From contig JNET01028165.1 of the NCBI GenBank assembly GCA_000697455.1, positions 1 through 34,236 on the forward strand: a stretch of DNA of 34,236 nucleotides. Direction: 5' to 3'. A model generated the notes under the pieces. That model had not been told where the DNA came from and ran no database searches. It saw nothing but the letters and a program-made list of their open reading frames with translations. The translations under genes were made by a program, and so were the position numbers. This stretch comes from Basidiobolus heterosporus B8920 (Eukaryota > Basidiobolomycota > Basidiobolomycetes > Basidiobolales > Basidiobolaceae). The number at the start of each line of letters is the position of its first letter. Positions within the stretch are counted from its first letter, which is position 1. Shown piece by piece: positions 21,201 through 30,731 of the stretch.

Positions 21201-22343
21201 TCACATAACGATATTAAAGATTCTCATTATATACCTTATGTCTTCTTTTACTCTGTCTCTGAACATCAGCATCAATATTTTTGATTTCTCGCTTCAGTAT
21301 ATTGATGGACTTTTCTAGATCTTCAAGGCGCTGTTGCTTTGCGTCCAAATCCTGAGCATTGCGGTTGACTTTTTCTTCGTTTTTCATGTAATCATAGGCT
21401 ACGACTAGTCTACGCAAACGATCAATTTCAATCTCGACCTTTTGGAATTCCAAAAATGCCCTCTTTTCTTCTCTTAATCTCTGAAGTTTAGGGCCAATTT
21501 CCTCATTCAAGATCTGTAAGCCGATTCATGGGTTATTATACTGAACGAAGATTTTAAGTGAGGTTAAGGCTAAGGGAAAACACTGACCGAAGTAATCTCC
21601 ACGACTTTCGTCTCTTTCTTGGCCATTGTTTTGAAAGCCTTGTCTTTACGTTCCTCAAACATTCTAGTACCGGCAGCTTCCTCGATCATTGCAAGAATTT
21701 CAGGTGGCTTCATGTTGAGAACCTTCGTAATTTTGCCTTGCATGATCAAAAAGTGTGGATTATTGACATTAAGCTGTACGGATTGAAACAAGTTGGCAAC
21801 CACTTGTTGCTGTGCAGTATGACCATTCACAATATATTTTGTTTTACCGCCAATCAGTACCTAAAGTATGAGAAGTTAGAGAATTCATAAAACCAAAGAT
21901 GATTAAATTCAAGCTTACCTGACGAGTGACGGTAATTTGTTTATATTGCTCATATCCGATAGGACTACCTTCGCGATCTTCGTTGTTAAAAACAATAGTA
22001 ACCGAGGCTTTAGTAATACCAGCTTGGCCTCGTTTGTAAATTAAATCTTGCAGATTGCTAGCGCGGACCTACACAGAGTTATCAGGGTTAAGGTTAGTTA
22101 TTTGAGTCTGTATATGAATACATGCCTGAGCATACCAGTAAACACTTGGTCCCATACAAGAAAAAGAATACTTACGTGTGTCAAGTTCGTGATACCCAAG
22201 ACGAAACAAATGGCGTCTAATATGTTCGATTTACCGGAGCCGTTCAAACCAGTGATGGCGTTGAACTCGGAATCCCAGCCGGTGATGTGAGTACGGGCGG
22301 CATATGATTTGAAGCCCTCTATAATCAGTTCTTCTATTCTCAT
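18281..22343 (-). CDS. SMC2: Condensin subunit SMC2
   Basis: SMC2 pairs with SMC4 to form the ATPase core of condensin, which compacts mitotic chromosomes. Seven exons: 22176-22343, 21919-22068, 21588-21860, 21235-21513, 20376-21167, 20079-20316, 18281-20019; 1212 residues, the usual length. The N-terminus [15 protein letters not shown] and Walker [10 protein letters not shown] (32-40) are canonical for SMC2. Long coiled coils flank a hinge at about residues 500-680. The C-terminal head has the signature [11 protein letters not shown] and Walker [14 protein letters not shown] basic, Ser/Thr/Pro-rich tail (about 30 residues) ends the protein. The motif [18 protein letters not shown] after the hinge also supports SMC2. 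Confidence 0.97.
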
Positions 22344-22827
22344 ATTGTACTTTGATTGGAGTCAAAGGTATCTGAGGGTAAGGTAGAATGGATGAAATAC
22401 GAAAGGAAGTTGTAAGATAAAATAAACAAACAATTTGTTTATAGCACAAAATATAATAACGATTCGTGAATGATTGGGTAAATAAAAAACATTCCATTGT
22501 CATATTAAAAACAACCAAAATATCAAAACAAACTGGGTCCGGGTCATCAATCCTTCAAAGTTTTCAATCTGCACTAAATCTGCTTTGATTTTGATGACAT
22601 GGCAGTAGCAAGGTCAGACTGTTCTTTCATGCACGACAGAAATCACTTGGGATATTCACTAGTATCTATTTCAATTATGGCTAGAACCTTTATTAATCGA
22701 AATTAATTCTGACGTTAAATAACCGGTATTATATCCTTGTATTTGGACTGAGAACATTCACAAAAGCATCATTCATAGCGGGTATATAATGGAAACAGTA
22801 AAGACCATGAAGCGGATACTAATAATA
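22344..22827. other. Intergenic, SMC2 promoter and 3' side of the minus-strand secreted gene
   Basis: 484 bp without a supported gene, AT-rich. It should carry the SMC2 promoter (next to 22343) and the 3' end of the minus-strand secreted gene. Confidence 0.5.
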
Positions 22828-23281
22828 TCTATTCATTTACTATCTCGAACATGTGGGAATAAAAGTCCTTCTGGTTTAGTTTAACAAGTACAGCGTAGTT
22901 CTTGCCCGCATCGATTCCAGATGGAACGTCCCAGGTGAATGATTTGTCGTTTACTTTGGCCGTACTCGTGAGAGTGTGCTCGGTCCTAAGGGATCTAGCA
23001 TCGCCCCTGCGTAGCTCAATCGTTACCGTTGGGTTGTTTGGTTCGTCACTGGTGATTCTCCACTCGACAGTCGCTGGGGAGCCGGCATGCCATTTAGTTC
23101 CGTCGACTGGGTTGGTGATGGAGATATCAGCTTGAACGTTCAGGGCAGTCATCGAGAGGAGCGCGACAAAGAAAGCTGAAGCGAAACGCATGTTAATTGA
23201 TCGAAACAAGCTGGAGTTGTTGTGAGAGAGAATGCGCGGTTTGTGGCTGTTATTTCTGCTGTGAGGATGCCTGAACCGGTG
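22828..23281 (-). repeat. 454-bp inverted repeat, left arm
   Basis: This is the reverse complement of 23735-24188 in every stretch I compared base by base, and the encoded proteins are identical. It covers the full coding region of the secreted protein, its 90-nt leader and 1 nt past the stop. Both arms end abruptly: at the outer ends the sequences differ after one base beyond the stop, and at the inner ends after CACCGG. Confidence 0.9.
22829..23191 (-). CDS. Small secreted Kre9/KNH-like protein, copy 1
   Basis: The protein has 120 residues with a clear signal peptide (MRFASAFFVALLSMTALNVQA, cleavage likely after VQA at 21) and a mature domain of 99 residues without cysteine. The mature part begins DISITNPVDGTKWHAGSPA and includes VEWRI and FTWDVPSG, the layout of the Kre9/KNH-like Ig-fold N-terminal domain found in fungal cell-wall proteins. 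Unlike Kre9 or Ser/Thr-rich GPI proteins it has no C-terminal extension or anchor, so it is probably a free secreted or wall-associated protein; function unknown. A start 18 nt upstream (MFRSIN..., non-ATG) is unlikely. The second copy (23825-24187) encodes the same protein. Its TATA box is at 23295-23302, 111 nt before the ATG. Confidence 0.85.
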   Translation of the reverse strand: MRFASAFFVALLSMTALNVQADISITNPVDGTKWHAGSPATVEWRITSDEPNNPTVTIELRRGDARSLRTEHTLTSTAKVNDKSFTWDVPSGIDAGKNYAVLVKLNQKDFYSHMFEIVNE

Positions 23282-23294
23282 GTTGTGTTTGGTA

Positions 23295-23302
23295 CTTTTA
23301 TA
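23295..23302 (-). promoter_or_regulatory. TATA box, copy 1
   Basis: TATAAAAG on the minus strand, 111 nt upstream of the ATG at 23191; matched in sequence and distance by the box of copy 2. Confidence 0.75.
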
Positions 23303-23713
23303 GATTTATCTCTCTTGCGCAATACCCTATCTATACGTATATTCTACTGCTCATCTGTTCGGTGTTCTTACTTTTGGAGTGCTTTATGGTGCATCCAACA
23401 GGCTATTACAAGTGCATATGCTTGCAATATATTATCATCTTTGTTTTTATCCTCGGAAAATTATCTAGCTCCTAGGGGAATTGGTGGGAATCTTGATCAG
23501 AAAACCCTCAAACGATCTTATTCAACTGTTTGATGTCTAATTATCCGATGCATGAATAGCCTAGAAAACAAGAACAAGAATAGTACAAATTTGTTGGATC
23601 ATAAACTATCCAACCTCGGACATTAATGGGACAGGCAGTAATTGCCCAGAAGGGATGCAGGTCAACGGGATGAATACTGGAAATTATTAGGGATCGATAG
23701 CACTACCAAAACC

Positions 23714-23721
23714 TATAAAAG
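23714..23721 (+). promoter_or_regulatory. TATA box, copy 2
   Basis: TATAAAAG on the plus strand, 111 nt upstream of the ATG at 23825. Confidence 0.75.
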
Positions 23722-23734
23722 AACTAAATGCAAA

Positions 23735-24188
23735 CACCGGTTCAGGCATCCTCACAGCAGAAATAACAGCCACAAACCGCGCATTCTCTCTCACAACAAC
23801 TCCAGCTTGTTTCGATCAATTAACATGCGTTTCGCTTCAGCTTTCTTTGTCGCGCTCCTCTCGATGACTGCCCTGAACGTTCAAGCTGATATCTCCATCA
23901 CCAACCCAGTCGACGGAACTAAATGGCATGCCGGCTCCCCAGCGACTGTCGAGTGGAGAATCACCAGTGACGAACCAAACAACCCAACGGTAACGATTGA
24001 GCTACGCAGGGGCGATGCTAGATCCCTTAGGACCGAGCACACTCTCACGAGTACGGCCAAAGTAAACGACAAATCATTCACCTGGGACGTTCCATCTGGA
24101 ATCGATGCGGGCAAGAACTACGCTGTACTTGTTAAACTAAACCAGAAGGACTTTTATTCCCACATGTTCGAGATAGTAAATGAATAGA
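23735..24188 (+). repeat. 454-bp inverted repeat, right arm
   Basis: Partner of 22828-23281. The leader, coding sequence and synonymous sites are the same in the stretches compared. No target-site duplication flanks the pair. Confidence 0.9.
23825..24187 (+). CDS. Small secreted Kre9/KNH-like protein, copy 2
   Basis: This copy encodes the same 120-residue protein as copy 1: a 21-residue signal peptide followed by a cysteine-free Kre9/KNH-like domain, with charged Arg/Asp pairs (IELRRGDARSLRTEH) in the middle strand and KDFYSHMFEIVNE at the end. It is transcribed away from copy 1. The ORF is open 5' of the ATG back to 23642, but the TATA box lies inside that extension, so ATG 23825 is the likely start. 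Two copies with separate promoters imply doubled dosage or different expression; which is not visible here. Confidence 0.85.
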   Translation: MRFASAFFVALLSMTALNVQADISITNPVDGTKWHAGSPATVEWRITSDEPNNPTVTIELRRGDARSLRTEHTLTSTAKVNDKSFTWDVPSGIDAGKNYAVLVKLNQKDFYSHMFEIVNE

Positions 24189-24921
24189 ATCACAATACCT
24201 AGCGAATTACCCAAATATATTATAACGAAGAATCCTAATTAACTAATTAAAAAAGCCAAGATTTGAACCGGCCAGAACTATATCAGTAATACCAAACTGA
24301 ACACTGAATTACAAAACTCAAATTACCAGTTCGTTCCTCTTAGCATGGCTAGTCACGAGGGTCTTACATTGTTATTACGATATTTGGTAGTAAGCATTAA
24401 CAATCATTTAATAGACATGTGCCCGATATAGATGTTCAGTAGTACACTAACGTTAACATCTATCTATGTAGGTAAGTGGTATAGTTACAGAACAGTAGAT
24501 TGTTTTACCCAGCACCAACTGAGAATGAATGACCTCATTCTTTTGGGACAGAGGTGGTCAGTGAACGACTAGTTTTGTGGAATGGCAGAAACCAATGCGT
24601 AGTGTTGAACTAGTTATTTGACAGTTGAATGGTTGGTATGATCTAGGAAGGCTTGCCCATCTATTGATTAAGACTACAAGATCTGACTCATTCAACAGCA
24701 TGAGATCAATGCAATTTTAATATCAATATGTATTCGTGGAAAATAGGTGTCCCTATTCGGCACCAACTTGCTAAAAGGGGAACTCGGTATGCAAAACCAA
24801 CAAAGAAGCTCACTCTTCTGCCATTTTTAAGTAAACTTTAACTGTTCATGGACCGTGTATATTGTATGGTTCTCTTTTACTCTACTCTCAGTTGCCAATA
24901 AATGACTCAAGCTCTGTTGAC
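24189..24921. other. Intergenic region
   Basis: About 730 bp with no supported gene. An ACTCTCAG/TTGCC 3' splice site-like signal near 24890 raises the possibility of an upstream non-coding or short coding exon for the next gene, but I found no matching ATG-bearing exon. Confidence 0.45.
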
Positions 24922-25902
24922 ATGGATCCTCCACATACATTTGCTAGGCACTCTGTCATGAACTTGGAGGAGTTGAATACCTCTCAAGTTTTGTCTACTT
25001 CCGACAAAAACGTAAATTTGGAGGCAAAACAGCCCACTAGAACCGTGACCCTCACTAATATTGAACCCAACTCTCAACTAAATCTAATCCAACCACAATC
25101 GTATACAAACAGTCTACCAGGTATCAGCAATAACAGAATCATCAACAACCTCAACAATACCACTGAGCCAGAACTCAATTCCACCAAAGCTAAACCGAAA
25201 CGGCGAACCTGTTATCAATGTGGAGAAGCCGGTCACACCACTACAAACTGTTCTCAGGCCGAGGTCAACCATAACCTGCCAAAACGTTCCTCTGGAAAAA
25301 AACTGACCCCAGAAGAGATTCAACTCGTGATACATTGTTACTTCAAATGTGAAGAGGAACGACTGGATCACAAGATAGCCATTAAGTCTGACTCGATTCG
25401 CCGAACTGCTTTTTATTTAGGGATGAGTAAGAACACTGTAGCTCGATTGGTACGTGAGTATGCACAAACAGGTGAACTCCCCGTTTCTAAAGCTCGTTCT
25501 GAGATTAGGAAATCTCAATCTATCGCTTCCAGTTCGAGTCGGAAAAAAGCCAAGTGTAGAGAAGTAGATGACCAAAAAACGTCTAGTGTCGTTCAGATTA
25601 CTAATCCGGAGGCAGTCAATGATAACCGTCTAGTGTCAGAGTCTTCCTTACCATATTCGCGCTCACTATCCCCGGGATCTAATATCTTATCAAATCCAGT
25701 TGTTTCTACAAGACTTTTGCCACCCGTGACTAACTTACGAGATGCTTCACCCATTATGGCAGTCTCGGCACAATCCTTGATGGGCATTCACGAGATGCTT
25801 ACGAACTCAAGTTCTCACTTTTTTGAGTCTGACGCAGCTCTTTCTAATATTATGAATCCAGTTGAAGAAGACGAGGACGAACCAATGTTCAATTTTCAAT
25901 AA
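24922..25902 (+). CDS. CCHC zinc-knuckle / helix-turn-helix protein, possibly transposase-derived
   Basis: The protein has 326 residues. After a low-complexity Asn/Thr/Ser-rich N-terminus there is a CCHC zinc knuckle (C97, C100, H105, C110; CYQCGEAGHTTTNC), which binds single-stranded nucleic acid in its family. Residues about 126-200 (GKKLTPEEIQLVIHCYF ... RTAFYLGMSKNTVARLVRE) form a predicted helix-turn-helix like the N-terminal DNA-binding part of Tc1/mariner-type (DDE_3) transposases. No DDE catalytic domain follows; instead there is a Ser-rich, basic region and an acidic C-terminus (PVEEDEDEPMFNFQ). It reads as a nuclear DNA-binding protein, perhaps a transcription factor made from a captured transposase domain. 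The frame is open upstream to 24862, and an upstream exon cannot be excluded. Confidence 0.7.
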   Translation: MDPPHTFARHSVMNLEELNTSQVLSTSDKNVNLEAKQPTRTVTLTNIEPNSQLNLIQPQSYTNSLPGISNNRIINNLNNTTEPELNSTKAKPKRRTCYQCGEAGHTTTNCSQAEVNHNLPKRSSGKKLTPEEIQLVIHCYFKCEEERLDHKIAIKSDSIRRTAFYLGMSKNTVARLVREYAQTGELPVSKARSEIRKSQSIASSSSRKKAKCREVDDQKTSSVVQITNPEAVNDNRLVSESSLPYSRSLSPGSNILSNPVVSTRLLPPVTNLRDASPIMAVSAQSLMGIHEMLTNSSSHFFESDAALSNIMNPVEEDEDEPMFNFQ

Positions 25903-26451
25903 TCCGAGAATTTTAATTTGGTTACCACTGCATTCTTTGCTATGCTTTCATATGTGTTTGTATTATTCATCTTTTTTGCTCATTCTCATAATCTTAATGT
26001 AATCACGCTATGAGAGGAGTTCGCGGCTTCTCTGGAGAAACTTTTCAATCTGCTTACACCGAATAACACATGGAATTAGTAAATACGTCAATCGATCGAT
26101 GAAAACCTGTCTATTTTGTTGAAGCTAAATTAATTCTCAGCTTGTTTGTAGCTCATGTTCGAGAGATATGTACGAACCTTCTTGTCTCCAGGTAATCATT
26201 AGCCTGATCCAGCGTTATACAGGCTCAAATATGTTCAGAATATTTGTAAATCGGTTCAGTGCAGAGCATGTGATGCTACATAGAGCACTATTATGCATTT
26301 GTGTGCTTTAAGGTTGCCGTTTGCTGTTTTATCTATTCTTGCTCGAATGGAAATTCAGTTCAGTCTCTTTATTAATTGAAAGTGAAAATGTGTACAGAAG
26401 AATGCGATCGTTTGGCTCAACTACTGGATTGTATTATGAAGGACAAGTTGT
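25903..26451. other. Intergenic, convergent 3' region
   Basis: About 550 bp between the 3' ends of the CCHC gene and the CX9C gene. No ORF or RNA gene recognised. Confidence 0.5.
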
Positions 26452-26835
26452 TCAGTTGGCGCTTTTCTCTTCCTTGGTTTTGAGGTAAGCTTCATGTGCT
26501 TCTTGAGTGCATTGATACAATTGCTTGAGAGAATCAAGGCATTTTTCTGGCTCTTGTTGGTGGTTCTTTAGACAGGTTTCGTATACATTGATGATAGGAG
26601 TACACTTTTGTTTGACCACTCTCAAGGCCTCCACACTGTAGCAAATTAGGGTCAGCTCAGTAGCAAGAATCACTTTCGAATTTGGTACTTACTTTTCTTC
26701 TGAACACTTTGACAGTGCTTCCTTTTGTTTGAAGCAGGCAGATTCCCAGTTAGTTGGGTTGTTCTCAACGCAACGTTGGTACATCTCAAGCTGAAGGCCG
26801 CAATACTTTACTACTTCTTCTAAGGTATGGTCCAT
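26452..26835 (-). CDS. Twin CX9C mitochondrial protein, CHCHD5/Mix14-like
   Basis: Proteins of this type enter the mitochondrial intermembrane space through the Mia40 oxidative relay; CHCHD5/Mix14 has a poorly defined role there. Two exons, 26693-26835 and 26452-26635, give 108 residues, matching the family length. Four CX9C motifs are present: CGLQLEMYQRC, CFKQKEALSKC, CTPIINVYETC and CLDSLKQLYQC, which form two CHCH hairpins. The start MDHTLEEVVKYC aligns with the start of human CHCHD5. The intron lies between the two CHCH units. It is divergent from MRI1 (270 bp apart). Confidence 0.88.
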
Positions 26836-27055
26836 GCTACAAAATATGGTAGAGAAATAATGAATTGTGTAAGAGCCATAGCTTAGCTAAATTCTCATAA
26901 ATACTCGAATGTAGAATTTTTACAATGAAAGTCACGTAACATCACGATACGAGTGATCAAAAATGCAGTGATTCATTTCGAATAGATTATCAAAATTAAA
27001 TACACAGCGACATAAAGTTAACTCGAAAGTTCAAACCTCAAATAAAAAAAAATCA

Positions 27056-27061
27056 TATAAA
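27056..27061 (+). promoter_or_regulatory. TATA box of MRI1
   Basis: TATAAA lies 50 nt upstream of the MRI1 ATG, after an A-rich tract. Confidence 0.45.
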
Positions 27062-27105
27062 CATCCCGTATAGAAACTACTTCGGTGCTGTTAACTCTAA
27101 CTAAA

Positions 27106-28363
27106 ATGGCTGCCCCTACTCTTGAAGCAATTCGCTATAAGCGAGGTGAACTCCTCATCTTAGATCAACTACTACTTCCTCACGAAACTGTTTACGTTCC
27201 AATCAATGGAATTGAACAGGGTCATTCCGCCATCAAAACCATGCAGGTACTGCTCCATTTAGTCAATTTGCTATTTTTGGTTTTATTTTCTCATGATCTG
27301 TTATAAAGGTCCGTGGTGCACCCGCTATAGCTATTGTTGCTGCTCTCTCACTTTGCATTGAGTTGTTTCACAAAGGGGATTCTTTAACTGATACTGCTGC
27401 CGCCTTGACTTTCATCGAGAAATCCTTACAGTATCTCAAGACTTCTCGCCCAACTGCTGTCAATCTTTTCGATGCTGCAGAAAAACTTTGGAGAACTACA
27501 CAAGCAGCCGCTTCTCAAACTGTTTCTTCTAAAGACGTAATTAATGCCTACGTTGAGGCAGCTGAGCAAATGTTGATTGATGATGTTCAAGATAACAAAA
27601 ACATTGGAGAATACGGAGCAAAATTTATTTTGAACAATATCTCTCAAACCGTTCCCCTTAAGGTGTTAACTCACTGTAATACTGGGTAGAGTATTTTTCG
27701 AAAGAATCTTTATATTGTAGATATCAAAGTTTTATTTACACTATCCTGCTTAGCTCTCTCGCCACTGCTGGTTACGGAACAGCATTAGGAATTATTCGCT
27801 CACTCCATGCCACTGGACGTCTTGAGCACGCCTATTGTACCGAAACCAGACCTTACAATCAAGGTTCAAGACTAACTGCATACGAACTTGTTTACGACAA
27901 CATTCCAGCTACTCTCATTTGTGACTCCATGGCATCTGCTCTCTTAAGACAGGAGAAGGTGTCTGCAATCATTGTTGGTGCTGATCGAGTTGCCGCTAAT
28001 GGTGACACCGCCAACAAAATCGGCACATACCAACTAGCTATCACCGCTAAACACCACGGTGCATTATTTATCGTCGCCGCACCTTCCACCTCTGTCGATT
28101 TGAAGATTGCCAGCGGCGATGAGATCCCCATTGAACAACGTCCTCCACAGGAAGTTAGCTTAGTTCGTGGTATTTTACCAGAAGAGAGCCAAGTAGTCGC
28201 TAAAACTGTTCAAGTGGCTGCCAAAGGAATTAACATATGGAACCCTTCATTCGACGTTACCCCAGCTAGTTTGATCTCGGCCATTGCTACCGAGAAAGGT
28301 GTGGTGACCAAGAAGGAAGGTGAAAGCGAGTTTGATATGAAAGAGTTCTTGGCCAACAATTGA
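27106..28363 (+). CDS. MRI1: Methylthioribose-1-phosphate isomerase
   Basis: Mri1 converts 5-methylthioribose-1-phosphate to 5-methylthioribulose-1-phosphate in the methionine salvage pathway. Three exons, 27106-27246, 27309-27685 and 27754-28363, give 375 residues. The enzyme is related to eIF2B alpha/beta/delta but carries the catalytic residues of true isomerases: Cys170 in HCNTGSLAT and Asp250 in [18 protein letters not shown]. Other family signatures are [13 protein letters not shown] near the start of exon 2 and [15 protein letters not shown]. The upstream in-frame extension (to 27085) contains no ATG, so Met at 27106 ([14 protein letters not shown]) is the start. Confidence 0.97.
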
Positions 28364-28687
28364 TACCTCACGTTTAATTATGTACTTCAATTGAATTAAA
28401 CTAGTATTGTGACCATAGTATATTCATTCCATGTTACTTGCTCAAATACTGGATTGATTGGCAATAATTAGTCATAATAGTTCATCGCTTCCACACAGTA
28501 AGTTCACAAGGAGATGGCGACTTCTTTAGGCTTACATTTCATTGTAAACCATCTAATCAATCAATCCATTGTGATTGGCATCTCCGCAGTACGAATGCCA
28601 TTGAAACCCTGACAACTGGTTTTGCATTCATTGAGCTTTGGAAAATGCGTTAAAGGATGCGGTTTGATCTAAATATTCAAATCAAAA
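28364..28687. other. Intergenic between MRI1 and the EamA gene
   Basis: 324 bp holding the MRI1 3' end and the promoter of the transporter. Short inverted words around 28556-28575 (CTAATCAATCAATCC and neighbours) are not convincing structures. No gene. Confidence 0.45.
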
Positions 28688-29653
28688 ATGTCTACAAGTG
28701 AGAACTCCCCACTTCTTCCAACCTCTAATTCGGAACATGATGCACATCGACAGGAGCTCGTGGGGCTAGTCTGGATGGCTCTTACTTCTTTAGGGTTTAG
28801 CTTCAGTTCTTTATTTGTCAAACTAAGCGGTGCTAGTTTTCCCCCCTTAGAGATTGTATTCTTTCGCTCAATAGTTCAATTTTCCTTTGCGTTTGTTGGT
28901 TGTTTGTTCCAAAAAGTTCATCCTTTTGGCCGTAGAGAGTTGGTTTTTGGTTTGTTGGTCCGTGGCTTTGCTGGAGCAGTGGGCTTAGCTATGTTCTAAA
29001 TTGCAGTTACAGCTCTACCACTTGCTGATGCCACGGTTTTGTTCTTCGTGAATCCGATATTTACCGCCATCTTAGCTCGACTGGTACTTAAAGAACCTTT
29101 TGGATTTTTCGATCAAGTTGCTTCCTTTACCTCTTTACTTGGTGTAGGATTAGTAGCTAAGCCAGGCTTTATCTTTGGTGAAAATCCCATTCATACAATA
29201 GATTCTCAAAAACGCCTGGTAGGAATATTTGCCGCTTTGATGGGAGCAGCTATGTCTGCTATCGCCTATATTACTGTCCGTAAAATGGGACGAGGGGTTC
29301 CGCCATTAGTCCATGTTGTTTACTTCGGAGCAGTTAGTACGGTCTTCTCATTCATTGGCACCTTCCTTTTTGAGCGCCCTCTGTTGCCAACCACCTCAAC
29401 TGAATGGCTGTATCTTACTATGATTGGTCTAACTGCATTTGCGGGTCAAGTTATGTTGACTAAAGGGCTTCAACTTAGCCCAGCAGGTCCTGGGACTTTA
29501 ATGCGAAATTTCGACGTTGTCTTTGCATTTTTCTTTGGCATTGTGATCTTCCATGAGCCTCCTAACATTTTCACTCTTTCGGGGGCAACCTTAATAGTAG
29601 GATCTACAGTGGCCCTCGGTCTTCGTAAATGGCGATTATCGAATACAGACTAA
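28688..29653 (+). pseudogene. EamA/DMT-type transporter (SLC35G-like) with one in-frame stop
   Basis: A drug/metabolite transporter superfamily gene with two EamA repeats and about ten membrane helices over 322 codons, no intron needed. One TAA at 28997-28999 (codon 104) interrupts it. Before the stop is GLLVRGFAGAVGLAMF; directly after it, in the same frame, IAVTALPLADATVLFFVNP continues the family pattern, where Tyr or Phe is usual at the stop. The second half (VAKPGFIFGENPIH ... GAATLIVG-like end) has no further defect. So this is a very recent nonsense change, a polymorphic allele, a readthrough gene or a sequencing error. No intron with acceptable signals removes the stop. Cargo is unknown; relatives move nucleotide sugars or small metabolites. 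Confidence 0.8.
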
Positions 29654-29874
29654 GCTAGAAACACTAGTGAATATCCAAAGAAAGCATAATTTATAGATAT
29701 GATGGTGGAGTGATAGTAATAACTGATTTATTTGATAAACATTTTGGAAAAATAATGAATGAATGGAAGTAACCTATTTGACTCCATGACTGAAAAATGG
29801 ATGTATGTCAAAATTGGGGATCTACCCTTTAGACTTAGATTATATAGATACTTGAACTTCTCTAGAGCTTCATC

Positions 29875-30731
29875 CTAATGACCCACATCTGGGTTGGCGA
29901 TTCTTAACTTTTTTGTATAGTCCATGTCGTCTCTTAAACTAAGGCTGGATCTTCTTTGCCATAGATAAGTAGTCTGCAAGCTCTCGTCTGAAGTAAGATC
30001 GTAACGAGTGGTCCGCTTTTTTCTTTGGTACAAAACACAACCCAAGATCCCGCAGCCAATGAGGACTACGCCCGCCAAAGTAAAAACTGCAGCCATAAGC
30101 CCGGTATTATCGATAAACGTCGTAGGTATGGTCGTGACCGCCACGCTATTGGAACCAACTAGAGGGGGTAGTCTTTGAGGAGGGGAGGCAACAGATGCCG
30201 AACTTTGATTACTTACATCTGTAGCATCCAAGGGTAAGAATGTTAGTAATAGAGTTAAAGAATTAATATTGTGCTCATACCAAATTTACCTGGTATTGGG
30301 TTTCCGGAGGTATTAAATGGGATTTCCAGATTACCAATTTGTTCGGTATTTATGGCAAAAACACTGGTAAAATCATAGCCTCCACAATTTTCTTTTACAT
30401 TATCCTGACATACTAGATCACAGTTGACCTCGTTACTCTTGCCTGCCTTGCTCGGTAAATTGTTCCCACAAGTGCATGCTCTTCCTTCGTGAATTCCGAA
30501 GTACGCAAACTGATATTTCCCACAATATTGTTGACAGGAGAAGAATATCTGTGAAGAATCGAAAGAAGGCGGGTTAAGGTTTTGGATGTGAATTCCATTG
30601 AGAATTGGTGAATGTCCAGAGTCGCTATAGCATCCCACAAAAAGAGAACTTCTAGCCATCGTACGGGATAGTAATAATGTCAGCGTTATATAAGTGAGGC
30701 GAGCCGGCTTTGGGTGGATATTTCGTAACAT
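29875..30731 (-). CDS. WSC-domain membrane protein, Wsc-type cell-wall stress sensor
   Basis: Wsc sensors span the plasma membrane and report wall stress to Rom2-Rho1 and the cell-wall integrity pathway. Exons 30290-30731 and 29875-30218 give 261 residues. There is a hydrophobic signal (LTYITLTLLLS), then a WSC domain starting at VGCYSDSGH, with eight cysteines including FSCQQYC, ACTCGNN and CQDNVKENCGG. A short Ser/Pro/Thr linker follows, shorter than the mucin-like stretch of yeast Wsc1. The transmembrane helix is GLMAAVFTLAGVVLIGCGIL, with a stop-transfer QRKKR. The cytosolic tail (about 45 residues) ends KLRIANPDVGH, resembling the conserved Asn-Pro-Asp end of fungal Wsc tails (from memory). 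Met at 30731 was preferred; 30761 and 30752 are alternatives. It is divergent from the secreted gene at 31365. Confidence 0.88.

Larger units (their letters stand above)
23282..23734. other. Unique spacer between inverted arms, divergent promoters
   Basis: 453 bp between the arms. TATAAAAG boxes face outward at 23295-23302 (minus) and 23714-23721 (plus), each 111 nt from its ATG. The 27 bases from TATAAAAG through CACCGG have the same length in both halves but differ at many positions outside the box and the last six bases. No transposase or other ORF is supported here. Confidence 0.75.

Noticed and set aside
22902-23135. 77-codon ORF antisense to each secreted-protein copy (also 23881-24114)
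   Set aside because: Identical in both arms only because the arms are identical; it lacks coding features and lies opposite a convincing signal-peptide protein.
22828-24188. Inverted repeat as transposon terminal repeats
   Set aside because: The spacer encodes no transposase, the arms contain the host-like genes themselves, and no target-site duplication flanks them.
28997-28999. Alternative genetic code (TAA as sense)
   Set aside because: MRI1, DPH3 and other intact genes here terminate with TAA at the expected place.
28948-29006. Cryptic introns that would remove the TAA in the EamA gene
   Set aside because: The possible GT...AG pairs are 28-49 nt, break the frame or delete the conserved RGFAGAVG helix.
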